64,000 bases of DNA from Candidatus Saccharimonadota bacterium (GCA_027492735.1 JAPUEE010000015.1:1-64000); one strand, 5' to 3'; shown: positions 24,829 through 34,364, counted from the first letter of the stretch. Notes: generated from the letters alone by a model not told the origin. Made by a program: numbers and translations.

Positions 24829-26318
24829 GTCTAGGAAGTGCTGGCGAACACGGTAGTGAAATTACGGGCGAGATCGAAAACTATCTAGTCGATGAGTATC
24901 TACCGACAATCGGAATTGAATGTCATGTTCAGCTCGCAACCAAGACGAAATTATTCTCTAGTGTCGACAACGATGCTCGCGATGCCGAACCGAATAGCAA
25001 GGTCAGCGTCATTGATTACGCGCTGCCCGGCATGTTGCCATATCTGAACCGAGAAGCCATCCGAATGGCAGCGCGAGCTGGCAAAGCATTGAATGCTGAG
25101 ATTGCTCACGAGTCGCGCTTTGATCGAAAGCATTATTTCTATCCTGACCTACCAAAGGGCTATCAGATCAGCCAGATGTATCAGCCGATTATCATTGGCG
25201 GGCACGTTGATCTGCCGATTGGTGGTCGCGTGCGGATCCACCACGCGCACCTCGAGGAAGATGCCGGCAAATTGACTCATTATGGCGATCATTCGTTGGT
25301 CGATCTCAATCGCGCTGGTACGCCACTCATTGAGATTGTAGCTGAGCCGGATATTCACTCAGCCGCCGAAGCGCGTTCCTATGCTGAGGAGCTTCATTTG
25401 CTGATGACCTATGCTGGCGTTACGATCGGTGATTTATATCATGGTAACATGCGCTTTGACGTTAATATTTCAGTAGCAAAGCCAGGCGAAAAGCTCGGCG
25501 TGCGAACGGAGATCAAGAACTTGAACTCGTTCCGTTCGGTCGAACGAGCGACCGATTACGAAATCAAGCGCCAAATCGAACTGATTGAAAACGGTGAAAA
25601 GATTGTCCAGGAAACTCGCGGTTGGCTCGATGATGCACAACAGACCGTCTCGCAGCGCTCCAAGGAAAACGCCCAGGATTATCGCTATATGCCGGACGCC
25701 GACATTCCACCAGTGGTGTTGACCGACGCTGACATTGCTGAATTGCAGCGTGATATGCCACTACTGCCGAGCGATTATCGATCACAATTTGAGACAATGC
25801 AGGTTGATGGATCGGTGATCCGCGTTCTATTAAAAGATCAAAATATTGCTGCACTCATTAGCGAAACGCTCGCGCAGTCCGACGTAAAGACGGCCCGAAA
25901 AATTGCCAACCTTTTCGTGAGTTCTCTCGCCGGTGAGGACGAAAATGCTGGTGAGGCTGATGATACGCCAGCCAGTGCATTGCCGTCTGTTGAACATCTC
26001 ATTACCTTGGCAAACATGATTGATGGCAACGAGCTATCGTCGACAGCTGGCAAAGAGGTCTTTAACGAGATGTTAGCCCACAATGACGATCCAAAATCAA
26101 TTGCCGAGACAAAAAACCTACTCCAGGTGAGCGATGAGGGGGCAATTGCCGTGATTGTCGACGAAGTATTGAATGACCCAGTCTGCGCCAAAGCAGTAGC
26201 CGACCTCCGTAATGGTGAGGAGAAGGTCATCGGATTCCTCGTCGGGCAGATCATGAAACGTTCACAAGGTAAAGCTAACCCCGGCCTGGCGCAAAAGCTG
26301 ATTCGCGAGAGGTTATAA
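24825..26318 (+). CDS. gatB: Asp/Glu-tRNA amidotransferase subunit B
   Basis: 497 aa. It is the kinase/transamidase subunit that phosphorylates the tRNA-bound Glu or Asp. Seen: IGIECHVQLATKTKLFSS, the FDRKHYFYPDLPKGYQISQ signature, DLNRAGTPLIEIVAEPD, LGVRTEIKNLNSFRSV, and the C-terminal YqeY-like tail domain (FLVGQIMKRSQGKANPGLA) that recognises tRNA. It has about 25 extra residues before the usual start (MSLGSAGEHGSEITGE). Coupled to the HEPN-like gene by ATGA overlap. Confidence 0.97.
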   Translation: MSLGSAGEHGSEITGEIENYLVDEYLPTIGIECHVQLATKTKLFSSVDNDARDAEPNSKVSVIDYALPGMLPYLNREAIRMAARAGKALNAEIAHESRFDRKHYFYPDLPKGYQISQMYQPIIIGGHVDLPIGGRVRIHHAHLEEDAGKLTHYGDHSLVDLNRAGTPLIEIVAEPDIHSAAEARSYAEELHLLMTYAGVTIGDLYHGNMRFDVNISVAKPGEKLGVRTEIKNLNSFRSVERATDYEIKRQIELIENGEKIVQETRGWLDDAQQTVSQRSKENAQDYRYMPDADIPPVVLTDADIAELQRDMPLLPSDYRSQFETMQVDGSVIRVLLKDQNIAALISETLAQSDVKTARKIANLFVSSLAGEDENAGEADDTPASALPSVEHLITLANMIDGNELSSTAGKEVFNEMLAHNDDPKSIAETKNLLQVSDEGAIAVIVDEVLNDPVCAKAVADLRNGEEKVIGFLVGQIMKRSQGKANPGLAQKLIRERL

Positions 26319-26321
26319 TTC

Positions 26322-26888
26322 GTGAAAACCTTTACCCGTATTGAGCCGACGACCATACAAGAGGTCGGTAATCGTTTCAGAAATCACGTTGTTGTCAAAC
26401 GTTTTCGGACCGAGGACGGACTAGAACATGAATTCACCACCTTTAATAGAGAAGGCGAGGCGTGTGTCGCAGTTATCGCATTAACGCCGGATAATCAGGC
26501 TATTATTGTGCGGCAATTTCGTCCCGGTAGAGAAACCTACTGTAATGAGATTCCTGGTGGTGGAGTCAATGAGGGCGAGTCAGTTGAGGGTGCAGCACGT
26601 CGGGAGCTTCTCGAGGAGACAGGGTATGTGCCTGGGTCGATGGAATATCTCGGAGTGCATTCCTGGGATGCCTACAGAAATTTCAAAGCCCATTATTTTC
26701 TAGCCAGAGCCTGTATGCCTGCTGGGGAGCCATTACGGGATCAGACAGAAAAGGATCAGGGCATCGAAATGGCATTAGTCTCAGTCGATCAATTGATTGA
26801 GGATGCTAAATCAGATAAAATGACAGATGCAGTCGCAGTATTATTAGCTTATGATACATTGAAAGAACTAGAAGGAGGAACATCATGA
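26322..26888 (+). CDS. Nudix hydrolase, ADP-ribose pyrophosphatase-like
   Basis: 188 aa, GTG start 4 bases after gatB. The layout matches the ADP-ribose pyrophosphatase subfamily: VVKRFRTEDGLEHEF beta-rich front, VRQFRPGRETYCNEIPGGGV, then the Nudix box (GGGVNEGESVEGAARREL, LEETGY). The downstream RACMPAGEPLRDQTEKDQGIE, with its acidic loop, also fits. It would cleave ADP-ribose or a nucleotide sugar. The next gene, a nucleotide-sugar synthase-like protein, overlaps by 4 bases, so a link to sugar nucleotides is possible. Confidence 0.87.
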   Translation: MKTFTRIEPTTIQEVGNRFRNHVVVKRFRTEDGLEHEFTTFNREGEACVAVIALTPDNQAIIVRQFRPGRETYCNEIPGGGVNEGESVEGAARRELLEETGYVPGSMEYLGVHSWDAYRNFKAHYFLARACMPAGEPLRDQTEKDQGIEMALVSVDQLIEDAKSDKMTDAVAVLLAYDTLKELEGGTS

Positions 26889-27751
26889 GAAAACCGACCA
26901 AAGCAATTATTACCGACGCAGGGTACGCGAGTCGTTACCTGCCAATCGCTAAAACTATTCCAAAAGGCATGCTGCCAATTGGTAATCGACCAATCATGCA
27001 GCTCGTCGTTGAGGAATGTGTTGCGGCCGATATCAAGGAAATTATTATCGTGGCGACACCCGAGGGCAAGCCAATTTACGAAGACTATTTCAATAACGCC
27101 GTCAACCATATTCGTAAGCAGCTCCGAGCTCAGGGCAAAGACAAACGCTACGATGTGGTTCGCGAAGTTCTCGATTTTCCAAAGATTCGTATTATTGTCC
27201 AAGACCCGGCTTTGCCGTACGGTAATGGTTCGCCGATCGTCAGTGCTCGCGACTATATTGCTGATGACGAGGCGTTCATTGTCATTTATAGCGACGACGT
27301 AGTGTTTGGTACGTCAGATGCTCATGATCTCTGTGAAGCTTTTGAAAAACATCCAGATGCCAAAGCTATCATCATGGGCCAAGAAGTCACGCCTGACGTC
27401 GTGGACAAATATGGCATCATTTCACTCAAAAATGGCAAGCATCTCGATAATATCGTAGAGAAACCAGCGATCGGCCAGGCGCCATCCAATCTGGCGAGCT
27501 ACGGTCGTTACTTACTAACACCTGAGGTCTTTGACTATCTGAAACCAAACATGACGAGTCTCGATGACGAGCTATGGACGGTTGATGGGATCACGAAAAT
27601 GGCTGCTCAGGGTGACGTATACGTAGTCAAAACCAAAGGTCAATGGATGACAACGGGCGATCCAAAAAACTACTTCCTCGCACATCTGAAATACGTCCTA
27701 GATCACGAAGACTACGCCCAGGATGTCAGAGACGAAATCGCTAACCTATAG
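26885..27751 (+). CDS. galU: UTP-glucose-1-phosphate uridylyltransferase-like protein
   Basis: 288 aa with GGAGGA before its ATG. It aligns by eye with GalU along the chain: AIITDAGYASRYLPIAKTIP, KGMLPIGNRPIMQLVVEE, YFNNAVNHIRKQL (usually F.....E..L), QDPALPYGNGSPIVSARDYI, IIYSDDV-type metal-binding Asp, and GRYLLTPEVFDYL. The nucleotide loop reads DAGYASR instead of the family's AAGLGTR, and the acidic pair reads YSDDV. It should make UDP-glucose or another nucleotide sugar for envelope polymers; the unusual loop leaves specificity open. Confidence 0.8.
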   Translation: MRKPTKAIITDAGYASRYLPIAKTIPKGMLPIGNRPIMQLVVEECVAADIKEIIIVATPEGKPIYEDYFNNAVNHIRKQLRAQGKDKRYDVVREVLDFPKIRIIVQDPALPYGNGSPIVSARDYIADDEAFIVIYSDDVVFGTSDAHDLCEAFEKHPDAKAIIMGQEVTPDVVDKYGIISLKNGKHLDNIVEKPAIGQAPSNLASYGRYLLTPEVFDYLKPNMTSLDDELWTVDGITKMAAQGDVYVVKTKGQWMTTGDPKNYFLAHLKYVLDHEDYAQDVRDEIANL

Positions 27752-27793
27752 GGCATAGTGCGAATAGGGCTTGCATTAATTTAGCATTAGTGC

Positions 27794-27799
27794 TATAAT
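27794..27799 (+). promoter_or_regulatory. Extended -10 of the small membrane gene cluster
   Basis: TGCTATAAT ends at 27799, about 43 bases before ATG 27843, so this transcript has a leader. An AAAGGA site at 27823-27828 precedes the start. Confidence 0.5.
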
Positions 27800-27842
27800 T
27801 AGTGGTAGACACAGTAACATGCAAAGGATATAATAAATAACC

Positions 27843-28100
27843 ATGGACGCATTTCAAATTCTCGTTATCATATTGTCGTCTTTTCTAGCTCTGTTCTTGA
27901 TACTGGGTATCGTTCTGTTAATTTTATTCATCAGAATTTCTCTCAAGATCAAGAGCGCCGCTACGGCAATTGGAGAGGCTGCTGAAAATCTGAAACAGTT
28001 TTCTGATGGACTGCGTCGTATTGCTTCGCCAGCGATAGTTGCTAAAATTGTGATAAAATATATCCGTAACTATATAAAGAAAAGGAGGAATAATGGCTAA
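27843..28100 (+). CDS. Small single-pass membrane protein
   Basis: 85 aa. Residues about 6-32 form a strongly hydrophobic segment (ILVIILSSFLALFLILGIVL); the remainder is an amphipathic helix ending in a Lys/Arg-rich tail (KYIRNYIKKRRNNG). No family I can name. It overlaps the YtxH-like gene by 8 bases. Together with the next two genes it makes a set of three small envelope proteins. Confidence 0.75.
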   Translation: MDAFQILVIILSSFLALFLILGIVLLILFIRISLKIKSAATAIGEAAENLKQFSDGLRRIASPAIVAKIVIKYIRNYIKKRRNNG

Positions 28101-28392
28101 AAAAGGAACAGGCAAATTTGCTCTCGGCGCAATAGTTGGTGCAGTTGTCGGTGTTGTTGCAGGCATTCTCACCGCTCCAAAATCAGGTAAAGAGACCAGG
28201 GCTGATATAAAGAAAAAGTCAGACAAATTGGTTGATGATACTAAAAAAGTTACCGATAAAGCACTCAACAAGACGAAAACGACCGTAGACAATGTCGGTG
28301 CAGCTGCCAAGAAAAAGGCTGATGAGCTAAAGAAAGATGCCGATACATTAGCCGGTAAAGCTAAAAAAGCTATCGACGAAAACGAGGGGTAA
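28093..28392 (+). CDS. YtxH-like small membrane protein
   Basis: 99 aa with a good AAAGGAGG site. Residues 9-28 form a Gly/Val/Ala-rich membrane segment followed by LTAPKSGKETRADIKKKSD, the recognisable YtxH signature. The rest is a Lys/Asp/Ala-rich helix with LEA-like repeats (ADELKKDADTLAGKAKK). YtxH proteins are often induced by general stress in Gram-positive bacteria; their molecular role is not known. Envelope association is inferred. Confidence 0.8.
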   Translation: MAKKGTGKFALGAIVGAVVGVVAGILTAPKSGKETRADIKKKSDKLVDDTKKVTDKALNKTKTTVDNVGAAAKKKADELKKDADTLAGKAKKAIDENEG

Positions 28393-28398
28393 CACTCT

Positions 28399-28716
28399 AT
28401 GGGTGATCAGTCATCACCAAAAGCTCCAACCAAATCAAAGTCTATCGACAGAGAAAAGGCCGGGAAGTTACCAGCTGGATTAACCGAAAATCAGCGGGCT
28501 GACTTTCGTCAGTTGGTTGAAGATGTCTATCTCAATAACCATCGTAAAATACTGAAAATAAACTTTTTACGTGGTATAGCGTTTGGTCTCGGTACATTTC
28601 TCGGCGGTACGATAGTAGTAGCGATCATTATATGGATATTGGCACAGACCGTCGATGTATTTCCTTGGGCGCGGGACTTTACTGAGCGTTTAATTGACTC
28701 TCTAAACAAGAAGTAA
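28399..28716 (+). CDS. Small membrane protein (DUF5665-like)
   Basis: 105 aa. A basic N-terminal region is followed by one membrane segment (about residues 57-82: FLRGIAFGLGTFLGGTIVVA and onward) and a short amphipathic end. The FLRG-x-A-x-G-x-GT pattern recalls the DUF5665 family, though I am not certain. It sits 6 bases after the YtxH-like gene and is probably co-transcribed. Confidence 0.72.
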   Translation: MGDQSSPKAPTKSKSIDREKAGKLPAGLTENQRADFRQLVEDVYLNNHRKILKINFLRGIAFGLGTFLGGTIVVAIIIWILAQTVDVFPWARDFTERLIDSLNKK

Positions 28717-28733
28717 ACCCCAAGGTCTTGTGG

Positions 28734-28739
28734 TACAAT
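28734..28739 (+). promoter_or_regulatory. Extended -10 of dnaE (leaderless)
   Basis: TGGTACAAT ends at 28739, and dnaE ATG starts 7 bases later at 28747. No ribosome binding site is present. Confidence 0.6.
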
Positions 28740-28746
28740 AGTTGTA

Positions 28747-31700
28747 ATGAGTGAGGGTAAAACGGATAAAGCATCGAGTGTTGTTGATGGGCAGCAAACA
28801 ACTCCTATTTTGCCGTCAGAGCGCTCAAAAATCGATCAAACGTTACTAAATAGTAACTTTACACACCTCCACAACCATACGAATCATTCCGTCCTCGATG
28901 GTTTGACCAAGATTCCGGAATTAGTGCAATTAGTCAAGGATTTTGGCATGAATTCTGTCGCTATGACGGACCATGGTACGCTTTCTGGTTGGATCGAATT
29001 TTACAAAGCGGCCAAGTCGAACGATATTAAACCTATACTAGGCATCGAGGCATACGTGGCGGCTCGTTCACATACTGATCGTGATCCGGCCAAGGATAAA
29101 GCCCGTTATCACTTGACGATGCTGGCTTATAATAACCAAGGCGTAAAGAATTTGATGCGTCTCAGCACGATCGCTAATCTTGAGGGTGTCTATTACAAAC
29201 CTCGCATTGATCATGACCTGATTGAAAAATACAACGAAGGCATCATAGTGCTATCCGGTTGTGCGAGTGGTGAGGTCGGCGAGAATCTGCGAGCTGGCGA
29301 TTACGCCAAAGCTCTCGAGGTAGCGAAATGGTACAAATCAGTATTTGGCGATCGATACTTTATTGAGATACAGGATCATGGCCATCCTGACGCGCCCAAA
29401 CGCTGGGATGTGCAGACACAGATCAACGAAGGCGCCTTGAAAATTGCCGATGAATTAGGTATTCCAGCCGTGGTAACCTGCGATGCGCACTATGCACGAG
29501 TCGAAGACACTCATGCGCACGAAATATTGCTCTGTGTTGGTACGGGGTCGTTCCTGTCAGACAAAAACCGTATGTCGCTCAGTGATTTTCATCTTCACGT
29601 TACCGATCCTGCAGAAATTATCGAACGATGGGGTAAAACACATCCGGATGTTATCTTGAACACCCAACGTATCGCAACGATGTGCGATGTGAATATTAGT
29701 ATGGGTGACATTTTGATTCCGAGCTTTCCTTGTCCGGAGGGCGAAGATGAGAAATCTTATTTAGACAAACTAGTCTATCGAGGTCTCGCCTGGCGCTACG
29801 GCGGTGCACCAGCTAACAATGATCTCACTGTCGAGGATGCTAAAAAGCTACTATCTCAGGAAATCCTCGATCGAGCTGAATATGAGCTGGGTGTCATCGG
29901 CAAAATGGGCTTTAACGGTTATTTCTTGATCGTGTGGGACTTTATTAACTGGGGCAAAAACCAGGGAATAGTCTTTGGTCCAGGACGAGGATCGGCGGCT
30001 GGCTCAATCATTGCCTATGCACTCAGAATTACAGAGCTGGATCCGATGCAATTTGATCTACTGTTTGAGCGCTTTTTGAATCCGGATCGCATCTCGATGC
30101 CTGATATCGATATTGATATTCAGGATACGCGCCGTGATGAAGTAATTAAATATTGTACTGAGAAATATGGTACATCACGAGTAGCGAATATTGCAACGTT
30201 TGGTACGATGGCATCGCGTGCAGCAGTAAAAGATGTCGCTCGAGTACTCGAGGTGCCGTATGCCGAGAGCGACCGTCTGTCTAAATTGATTCCTCCACCT
30301 CAGCAAGGTCATCATATACCACTTGTCAAAGCGATTGAAGTAGATGCAGACCTGAAACAAGAATATGAAACCAACCCGACCAGTAAACGAGTTATCGACT
30401 TTGCGATCCGTCTCGAAGGCACGATACGAAGTCACGGTGTTCATGCTGCGGGTGTGGTAATTGCCCCGGACGAGCTAGTCAAATTCGCCCCTCTAGAAAT
30501 GGCACAAAAAGGTGTTGTCGCAACGCAGTTCCCGATGGGCCCAATAGAGGAGCTAGGGCTGCTCAAAATGGACTTTTTGGGCCTATCTAACCTGACGATT
30601 ATTAACAATACGATGCGTATCGTGCGCAAGGTGTACGGTGTCGATATCAATCTGTCGGAATTGCCGATGGATGATGCGAAAACCTTTGAATTATTCCAGC
30701 GCGGTGATACCACAGGTGTATTTCAATTGGAGTCAGCCGGCATGAAACGCTACCTGCGTGAGCTAAAGCCAACTCATTTCGATGATATTGTCGCTATGGT
30801 AGCACTCTATCGACCGGGACCGATGCAGTTTATCGATTCGTTTATTAAACGAAAACATGGTGAGGAAAAAATTACCTATTTGCATCACAAGATGGAGAAT
30901 GCACTCGGCTCTACCTACGGTATTTTGGTGTACCAGGAGCAGTTCATGCAAATTTCCAAAGACCTGTCTGGTTTTACAGGCGGTCAGGCTGACTATTTGC
31001 GTAAAGCTGTCGGTAAAAAGAAAATGGATATGATGCAGAAAATCAAACCAGAGTTTATCGAGGGAGCCCTGAAAGGTAACCCGGACATTACGCGAGACAC
31101 TATGGAGTTATTCTGGTCGCAGCTAGAAGAATTTGCTAATTACTGTTTTAACAAATCGCACGCTGCTTGTTATGGCTTAATCGCATACTGGACAGCGTAC
31201 CTCAAGGCGCACTATCCATCAGCATTTATGGCAGCTCTCATGACTAGCGACTCGAATAACATTGATCGTTTAGCAATCGAAATAGCTGAATGTAATCGAA
31301 TGGGCGTCAAAGTATTAAACCCTGACGTCAATGAGTCGTTTCCGGAGTTCGCCGTGGTACCGGAGACAGGTAATATTCGTTTCGGTCTGTCTGCGGTAAA
31401 GAATGTCGGCTCTACTGCTATCGAGAGCTTACTTGCTCAGCGGGCTATTGCCAAGTTCACGAGTGTTGAGGATTTTGCAAAGAGAGTAAACTCGCGAGTG
31501 TGTAACCGTAAAGTGTGGGAAGCTCTGATTAAATCTGGAGCCTTCGATAATTTTGCCGAGGTGGTTAAACCTGAGTCGTCTGACGATCCAGCTGTTCGTG
31601 GCGACCGGTCAGACCTGTTGTTTAGTCTCGAGCAGATCATCGCTTTTTCGCAAAAGATACAAAAAGAGGCCGCATCGGGACAGGCTGATCTATTTGAAAT

Positions 31701-32565
31701 GCTAGGTGATGGCGAGAAGGTTGCTGGTGCCGAAACGCATCTAGAAATTGCTGTTAGCCCGACCAAGTATCCTACAAAGGAGAGGCTTGGCTGGGAGCGC
31801 GAGCTACTCGGTCTCTATATTAGCGAACATCCGCTCGACAAATACGATACGTATTTTCGTGAACAGACTAACCAGATAGAAACCATCAATTCTGACCAAG
31901 ATGGTACGCTGGTTGTGGTCGGAGGGCTCGTTAGTCGTTTGCGTCAAATTGTCACCAAATCGGGTAGTAAGATGGCTTTCGCTGCAATAGAAGATAAAAC
32001 AGGTGAAATTGAGACTGTTGTATTTCCAAAGATATTTGAAACGCTACCAGCGGATTTTGACGTTGGAGCTGTGGTACAAATAAATGGCCGCATTAGTGGT
32101 CGAGATCGAGATGGCAACCGCACACCCGATCCATCGGTGATTATTGATACGATTGAAATTATTAGTGATGATAAGCTAGATCACTATGTGCCAACTGGTG
32201 TCACTATGGATATATCGAAACAGCCCAAGGCAGCACCGCGAAAAGCTGGCAAGGGTTCGGCGCGTCGCAGCGTGGCGACATCGGCCGAAGCACCAAAAGT
32301 AAGTATGCCAGCCGCCACCTACACTCCGGTCACTGATACCGTAGAGAAGACAATTTATATACACGTCAAAGACCCGTCAAATGGCGATAAACTAACTCAG
32401 CTCAAACAGCAGCTCACGAATTTCGAAGGTACGAACAATGTTGTTCTCGTTCTCGGTGCAGACAAAAAAGATGCAATTCGTATGCCGTTTACAGCCAAAG
32501 CTTGTGATGAACTAGAGCAGGCAGTGGCAGAGATTTACGGGGCCGACTGCGTAGCTATTAAATAG
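28747..32565 (+). CDS. dnaE: DNA polymerase III alpha subunit
   Basis: 1272 aa. It is the replicative polymerase. Domains in order: PHP domain (FTHLHNHTNHSVLDG, MTDHG), the catalytic palm with GPGRGSAAGSIIAY and PDIDIDIQDTRRDEV carrying the metal-binding Asp residues (family usually has F where this has I), fingers with QEQFMQISKDLSGFTGGQAD and CFNKSHAACYG, a helix-hairpin-helix region, and an OB fold near residue 1060 (VVVGGLVSRLRQIVTKSG). About 100 extra residues follow the OB fold, including a basic linker and a small alpha/beta end. The PHP His residues suggest intrinsic metal-dependent proofreading is possible. Confidence 0.98.
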   Translation: MSEGKTDKASSVVDGQQTTPILPSERSKIDQTLLNSNFTHLHNHTNHSVLDGLTKIPELVQLVKDFGMNSVAMTDHGTLSGWIEFYKAAKSNDIKPILGIEAYVAARSHTDRDPAKDKARYHLTMLAYNNQGVKNLMRLSTIANLEGVYYKPRIDHDLIEKYNEGIIVLSGCASGEVGENLRAGDYAKALEVAKWYKSVFGDRYFIEIQDHGHPDAPKRWDVQTQINEGALKIADELGIPAVVTCDAHYARVEDTHAHEILLCVGTGSFLSDKNRMSLSDFHLHVTDPAEIIERWGKTHPDVILNTQRIATMCDVNISMGDILIPSFPCPEGEDEKSYLDKLVYRGLAWRYGGAPANNDLTVEDAKKLLSQEILDRAEYELGVIGKMGFNGYFLIVWDFINWGKNQGIVFGPGRGSAAGSIIAYALRITELDPMQFDLLFERFLNPDRISMPDIDIDIQDTRRDEVIKYCTEKYGTSRVANIATFGTMASRAAVKDVARVLEVPYAESDRLSKLIPPPQQGHHIPLVKAIEVDADLKQEYETNPTSKRVIDFAIRLEGTIRSHGVHAAGVVIAPDELVKFAPLEMAQKGVVATQFPMGPIEELGLLKMDFLGLSNLTIINNTMRIVRKVYGVDINLSELPMDDAKTFELFQRGDTTGVFQLESAGMKRYLRELKPTHFDDIVAMVALYRPGPMQFIDSFIKRKHGEEKITYLHHKMENALGSTYGILVYQEQFMQISKDLSGFTGGQADYLRKAVGKKKMDMMQKIKPEFIEGALKGNPDITRDTMELFWSQLEEFANYCFNKSHAACYGLIAYWTAYLKAHYPSAFMAALMTSDSNNIDRLAIEIAECNRMGVKVLNPDVNESFPEFAVVPETGNIRFGLSAVKNVGSTAIESLLAQRAIAKFTSVEDFAKRVNSRVCNRKVWEALIKSGAFDNFAEVVKPESSDDPAVRGDRSDLLFSLEQIIAFSQKIQKEAASGQADLFEMLGDGEKVAGAETHLEIAVSPTKYPTKERLGWERELLGLYISEHPLDKYDTYFREQTNQIETINSDQDGTLVVVGGLVSRLRQIVTKSGSKMAFAAIEDKTGEIETVVFPKIFETLPADFDVGAVVQINGRISGRDRDGNRTPDPSVIIDTIEIISDDKLDHYVPTGVTMDISKQPKAAPRKAGKGSARRSVATSAEAPKVSMPAATYTPVTDTVEKTIYIHVKDPSNGDKLTQLKQQLTNFEGTNNVVLVLGADKKDAIRMPFTAKACDELEQAVAEIYGADCVAIK

Positions 32566-33073
32566 TATCTTGCATGAGCTGGTAGAGAGCAATTCCTGTT
32601 GCGACGGAAACATTGAAGCTTTCTTTTTCTCCAAACATAGGTATTTCAACTGTATCATCACAGAGATCTAATAATTCCGCAGCGATACCATTAATTTCTT
32701 CGCCGAGTAGTAGCACTGTCTTGGCGGCTGGATGATAGTCAGGCAGGGGTATTGATCGAGATGTCTGTTCTAGTCCGACAATTCTATAATTGTCCTGTTT
32801 TAGTGTTTGGAGCAATATAGCAACATCCTCTCGGTACTGTAGATCGACGATGTGTTCGGCACCGAGGGCGGTTTTGTGTAGTTCGCCTGCTAGTTTTTTC
32901 CGAACATGAGGTAGTCCTTTGTCTGGTGATGGTGTCCATCCAGTCGCGAACACTTTTGGGATGCCAAACCCCTCTGCCGTGCGCAGTATTGATCCCAGAT
33001 TCATAATGGAACGAATATTGTGGGCCACAACAATAATTTCTCGATTCGTTCTATTGAATTCACGTGATTTCAT
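32558..33073 (-). CDS. SPOUT (TrmH/SpoU-type) RNA 2'-O-methyltransferase
   Basis: 171 aa from ATG 33073. An upstream in-frame ATG at 33124 is rejected because TACAAT (minus strand, 33081-33086) lies between and is 7 bases from 33073. The knotted SAM-binding fold is clear: NIRSIMNLGSILRTAEGFGI with the conserved N..G...R, VLLLGEEINGI, and VEIPMFGEKESFNVSVATGI. It would methylate a ribose in tRNA or rRNA; the target cannot be told from sequence. Its 3' end overlaps dnaE by 8 bases, convergently. Confidence 0.92.
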   Translation of the reverse strand: MKSREFNRTNREIIVVAHNIRSIMNLGSILRTAEGFGIPKVFATGWTPSPDKGLPHVRKKLAGELHKTALGAEHIVDLQYREDVAILLQTLKQDNYRIVGLEQTSRSIPLPDYHPAAKTVLLLGEEINGIAAELLDLCDDTVEIPMFGEKESFNVSVATGIALYQLMQDTI

Positions 33074-33090
33074 GCCAAATATTGTACCAT

Positions 33091-34302
33091 TTATTGTCCC
33101 AAGGCACTCATTGTCTGGTCCCATTTGAGGCGCTGCTTGATTGCCGATAGTTCACTCGGTGTAGCAGGTTTGACGAGTCTATTGCCATCATTGGAACCTT
33201 TGACGTCAAATATATAGGTCATAGATAGTCGTGGTAGATTGTTTTCCGCTGCAGTCTTTTCGCAAGCAGCGAAATTTCCACGACATTGCTCGGCGATATT
33301 CGCCCATTTTTCAATAATGGTAGGGTCTTTAATTGTCATATTGACGTCTATTAGTGCTGAACGGGTTTTTTCCGGGGGTGTTTGCTGATCAAAAATAAAG
33401 TTACCCATGGAGTATACTATCAATTTATTCTGGTAGCTTTCGGTAGTTTGTGCCCAATGAGGGTGGTTACCAATAACCATCTCGGCTCCCGCGTCGATCA
33501 TCTTGTGATAGGTTACTATGGTTAACTGGCCAGGGGCCGCTTGGTACTCGGTGCCCATATGCGGCATGACGAATGTCGGTAGAATCTCACTATAGCGCGT
33601 GATTTCTGCGAGATCGGAGTCCGATGGTATTCTAAATACGGCGTTGTAACCACAGAATCCAAAAGGCAGTGACAGCACTTTTGTATCGCCAGAGCTATAC
33701 ATTGCATCGATGCTTAGAATGATAACATTACAGAGGTTATCGTGATCCCGTGGATCGTAGCTACCAAAGTGTTGAATATTATTGGCAGTCAAATTTTTTT
33801 GAGTTGCCCGAAAGCCAGCAGAGCCTTGGTTATCAGTATGATTATTACCGAGTGAGACTGCGTTGAACCATCTGGAAGTCTCGGGTAAATAGTTTGGGTC
33901 GCAATTGAATGTCAACGTCTTGTCCATAGCGGCCGAGGAGATATGCAGTCCTTCGACTGATGGACATTCGAAATTAGCAATCCAGGCATTATAGTTTTGA
34001 CGCTCGAATTGATCTAGATTTTGGAAAGGATATTTCTCCTTTAGGCTGCTAGCCATAGACCAATCATCGATATAACGTCCAAAAAAGATATCGCCCATAA
34101 ATAACCAATGGCTACGAGCTGAAGTGATGTTGGGCTGTTGTTTGATCTTGTGCTGCTCGGGCAGTTTGCTGTGTAACTTCTGGTCTATAGACTGTTGCTC
34201 TAGTAGCATTGCGAGAATAGTGGCTAGCAATACTGCCAATACTACGGCTGCAACAATAATTATTTTCCTATGTGACCCTCTGATAGAGAACTGCCTCTTC
34301 AT
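33091..34302 (-). CDS. CapA-like membrane-anchored metallophosphatase-fold protein
   Basis: 403 aa. Residues 13-33 form an N-terminal membrane anchor; the rest faces outward. The calcineurin-like/CapA fold is shown by LFMGDIFFGR, WIANFECPSVEG, NAVSLGNNHTDNQGSAGF, TFVMPHMGTEYQ, MVIGNHPHWAQ and YSMGNFIFDQ, which supply the metal-binding Asp, Glu, Asn and His. CapA proteins take part in polyglutamate capsule synthesis in Bacillus, but most homologues are unassigned. A second CapA-like gene is at 58539. TGCTAAAAT ends 6 bases before the ATG (leaderless). Confidence 0.85.
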   Translation of the reverse strand: MKRQFSIRGSHRKIIIVAAVVLAVLLATILAMLLEQQSIDQKLHSKLPEQHKIKQQPNITSARSHWLFMGDIFFGRYIDDWSMASSLKEKYPFQNLDQFERQNYNAWIANFECPSVEGLHISSAAMDKTLTFNCDPNYLPETSRWFNAVSLGNNHTDNQGSAGFRATQKNLTANNIQHFGSYDPRDHDNLCNVIILSIDAMYSSGDTKVLSLPFGFCGYNAVFRIPSDSDLAEITRYSEILPTFVMPHMGTEYQAAPGQLTIVTYHKMIDAGAEMVIGNHPHWAQTTESYQNKLIVYSMGNFIFDQQTPPEKTRSALIDVNMTIKDPTIIEKWANIAEQCRGNFAACEKTAAENNLPRLSMTYIFDVKGSNDGNRLVKPATPSELSAIKQRLKWDQTMSALGQ

Positions 34303-34351
34303 AGCATAATTTTAGCATATAACTAAGGATAATACATTAAACTGTTTATGC

Positions 34352-34357
34352 TATACT
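34352..34357 (+). promoter_or_regulatory. Extended -10 of the PilB-type ATPase gene (leaderless)
   Basis: TGCTATACT ends at 34357, 7 bases before ATG 34365, with no ribosome binding site. Confidence 0.55.
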
Positions 34358-34364
34358 TGTTAGC

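Noticed and set aside
33074-33124. Extended N-terminus of the SPOUT methyltransferase
   Set aside because: The extra residues have no family similarity and the stretch contains a -10 element 7 bases from the inner ATG.
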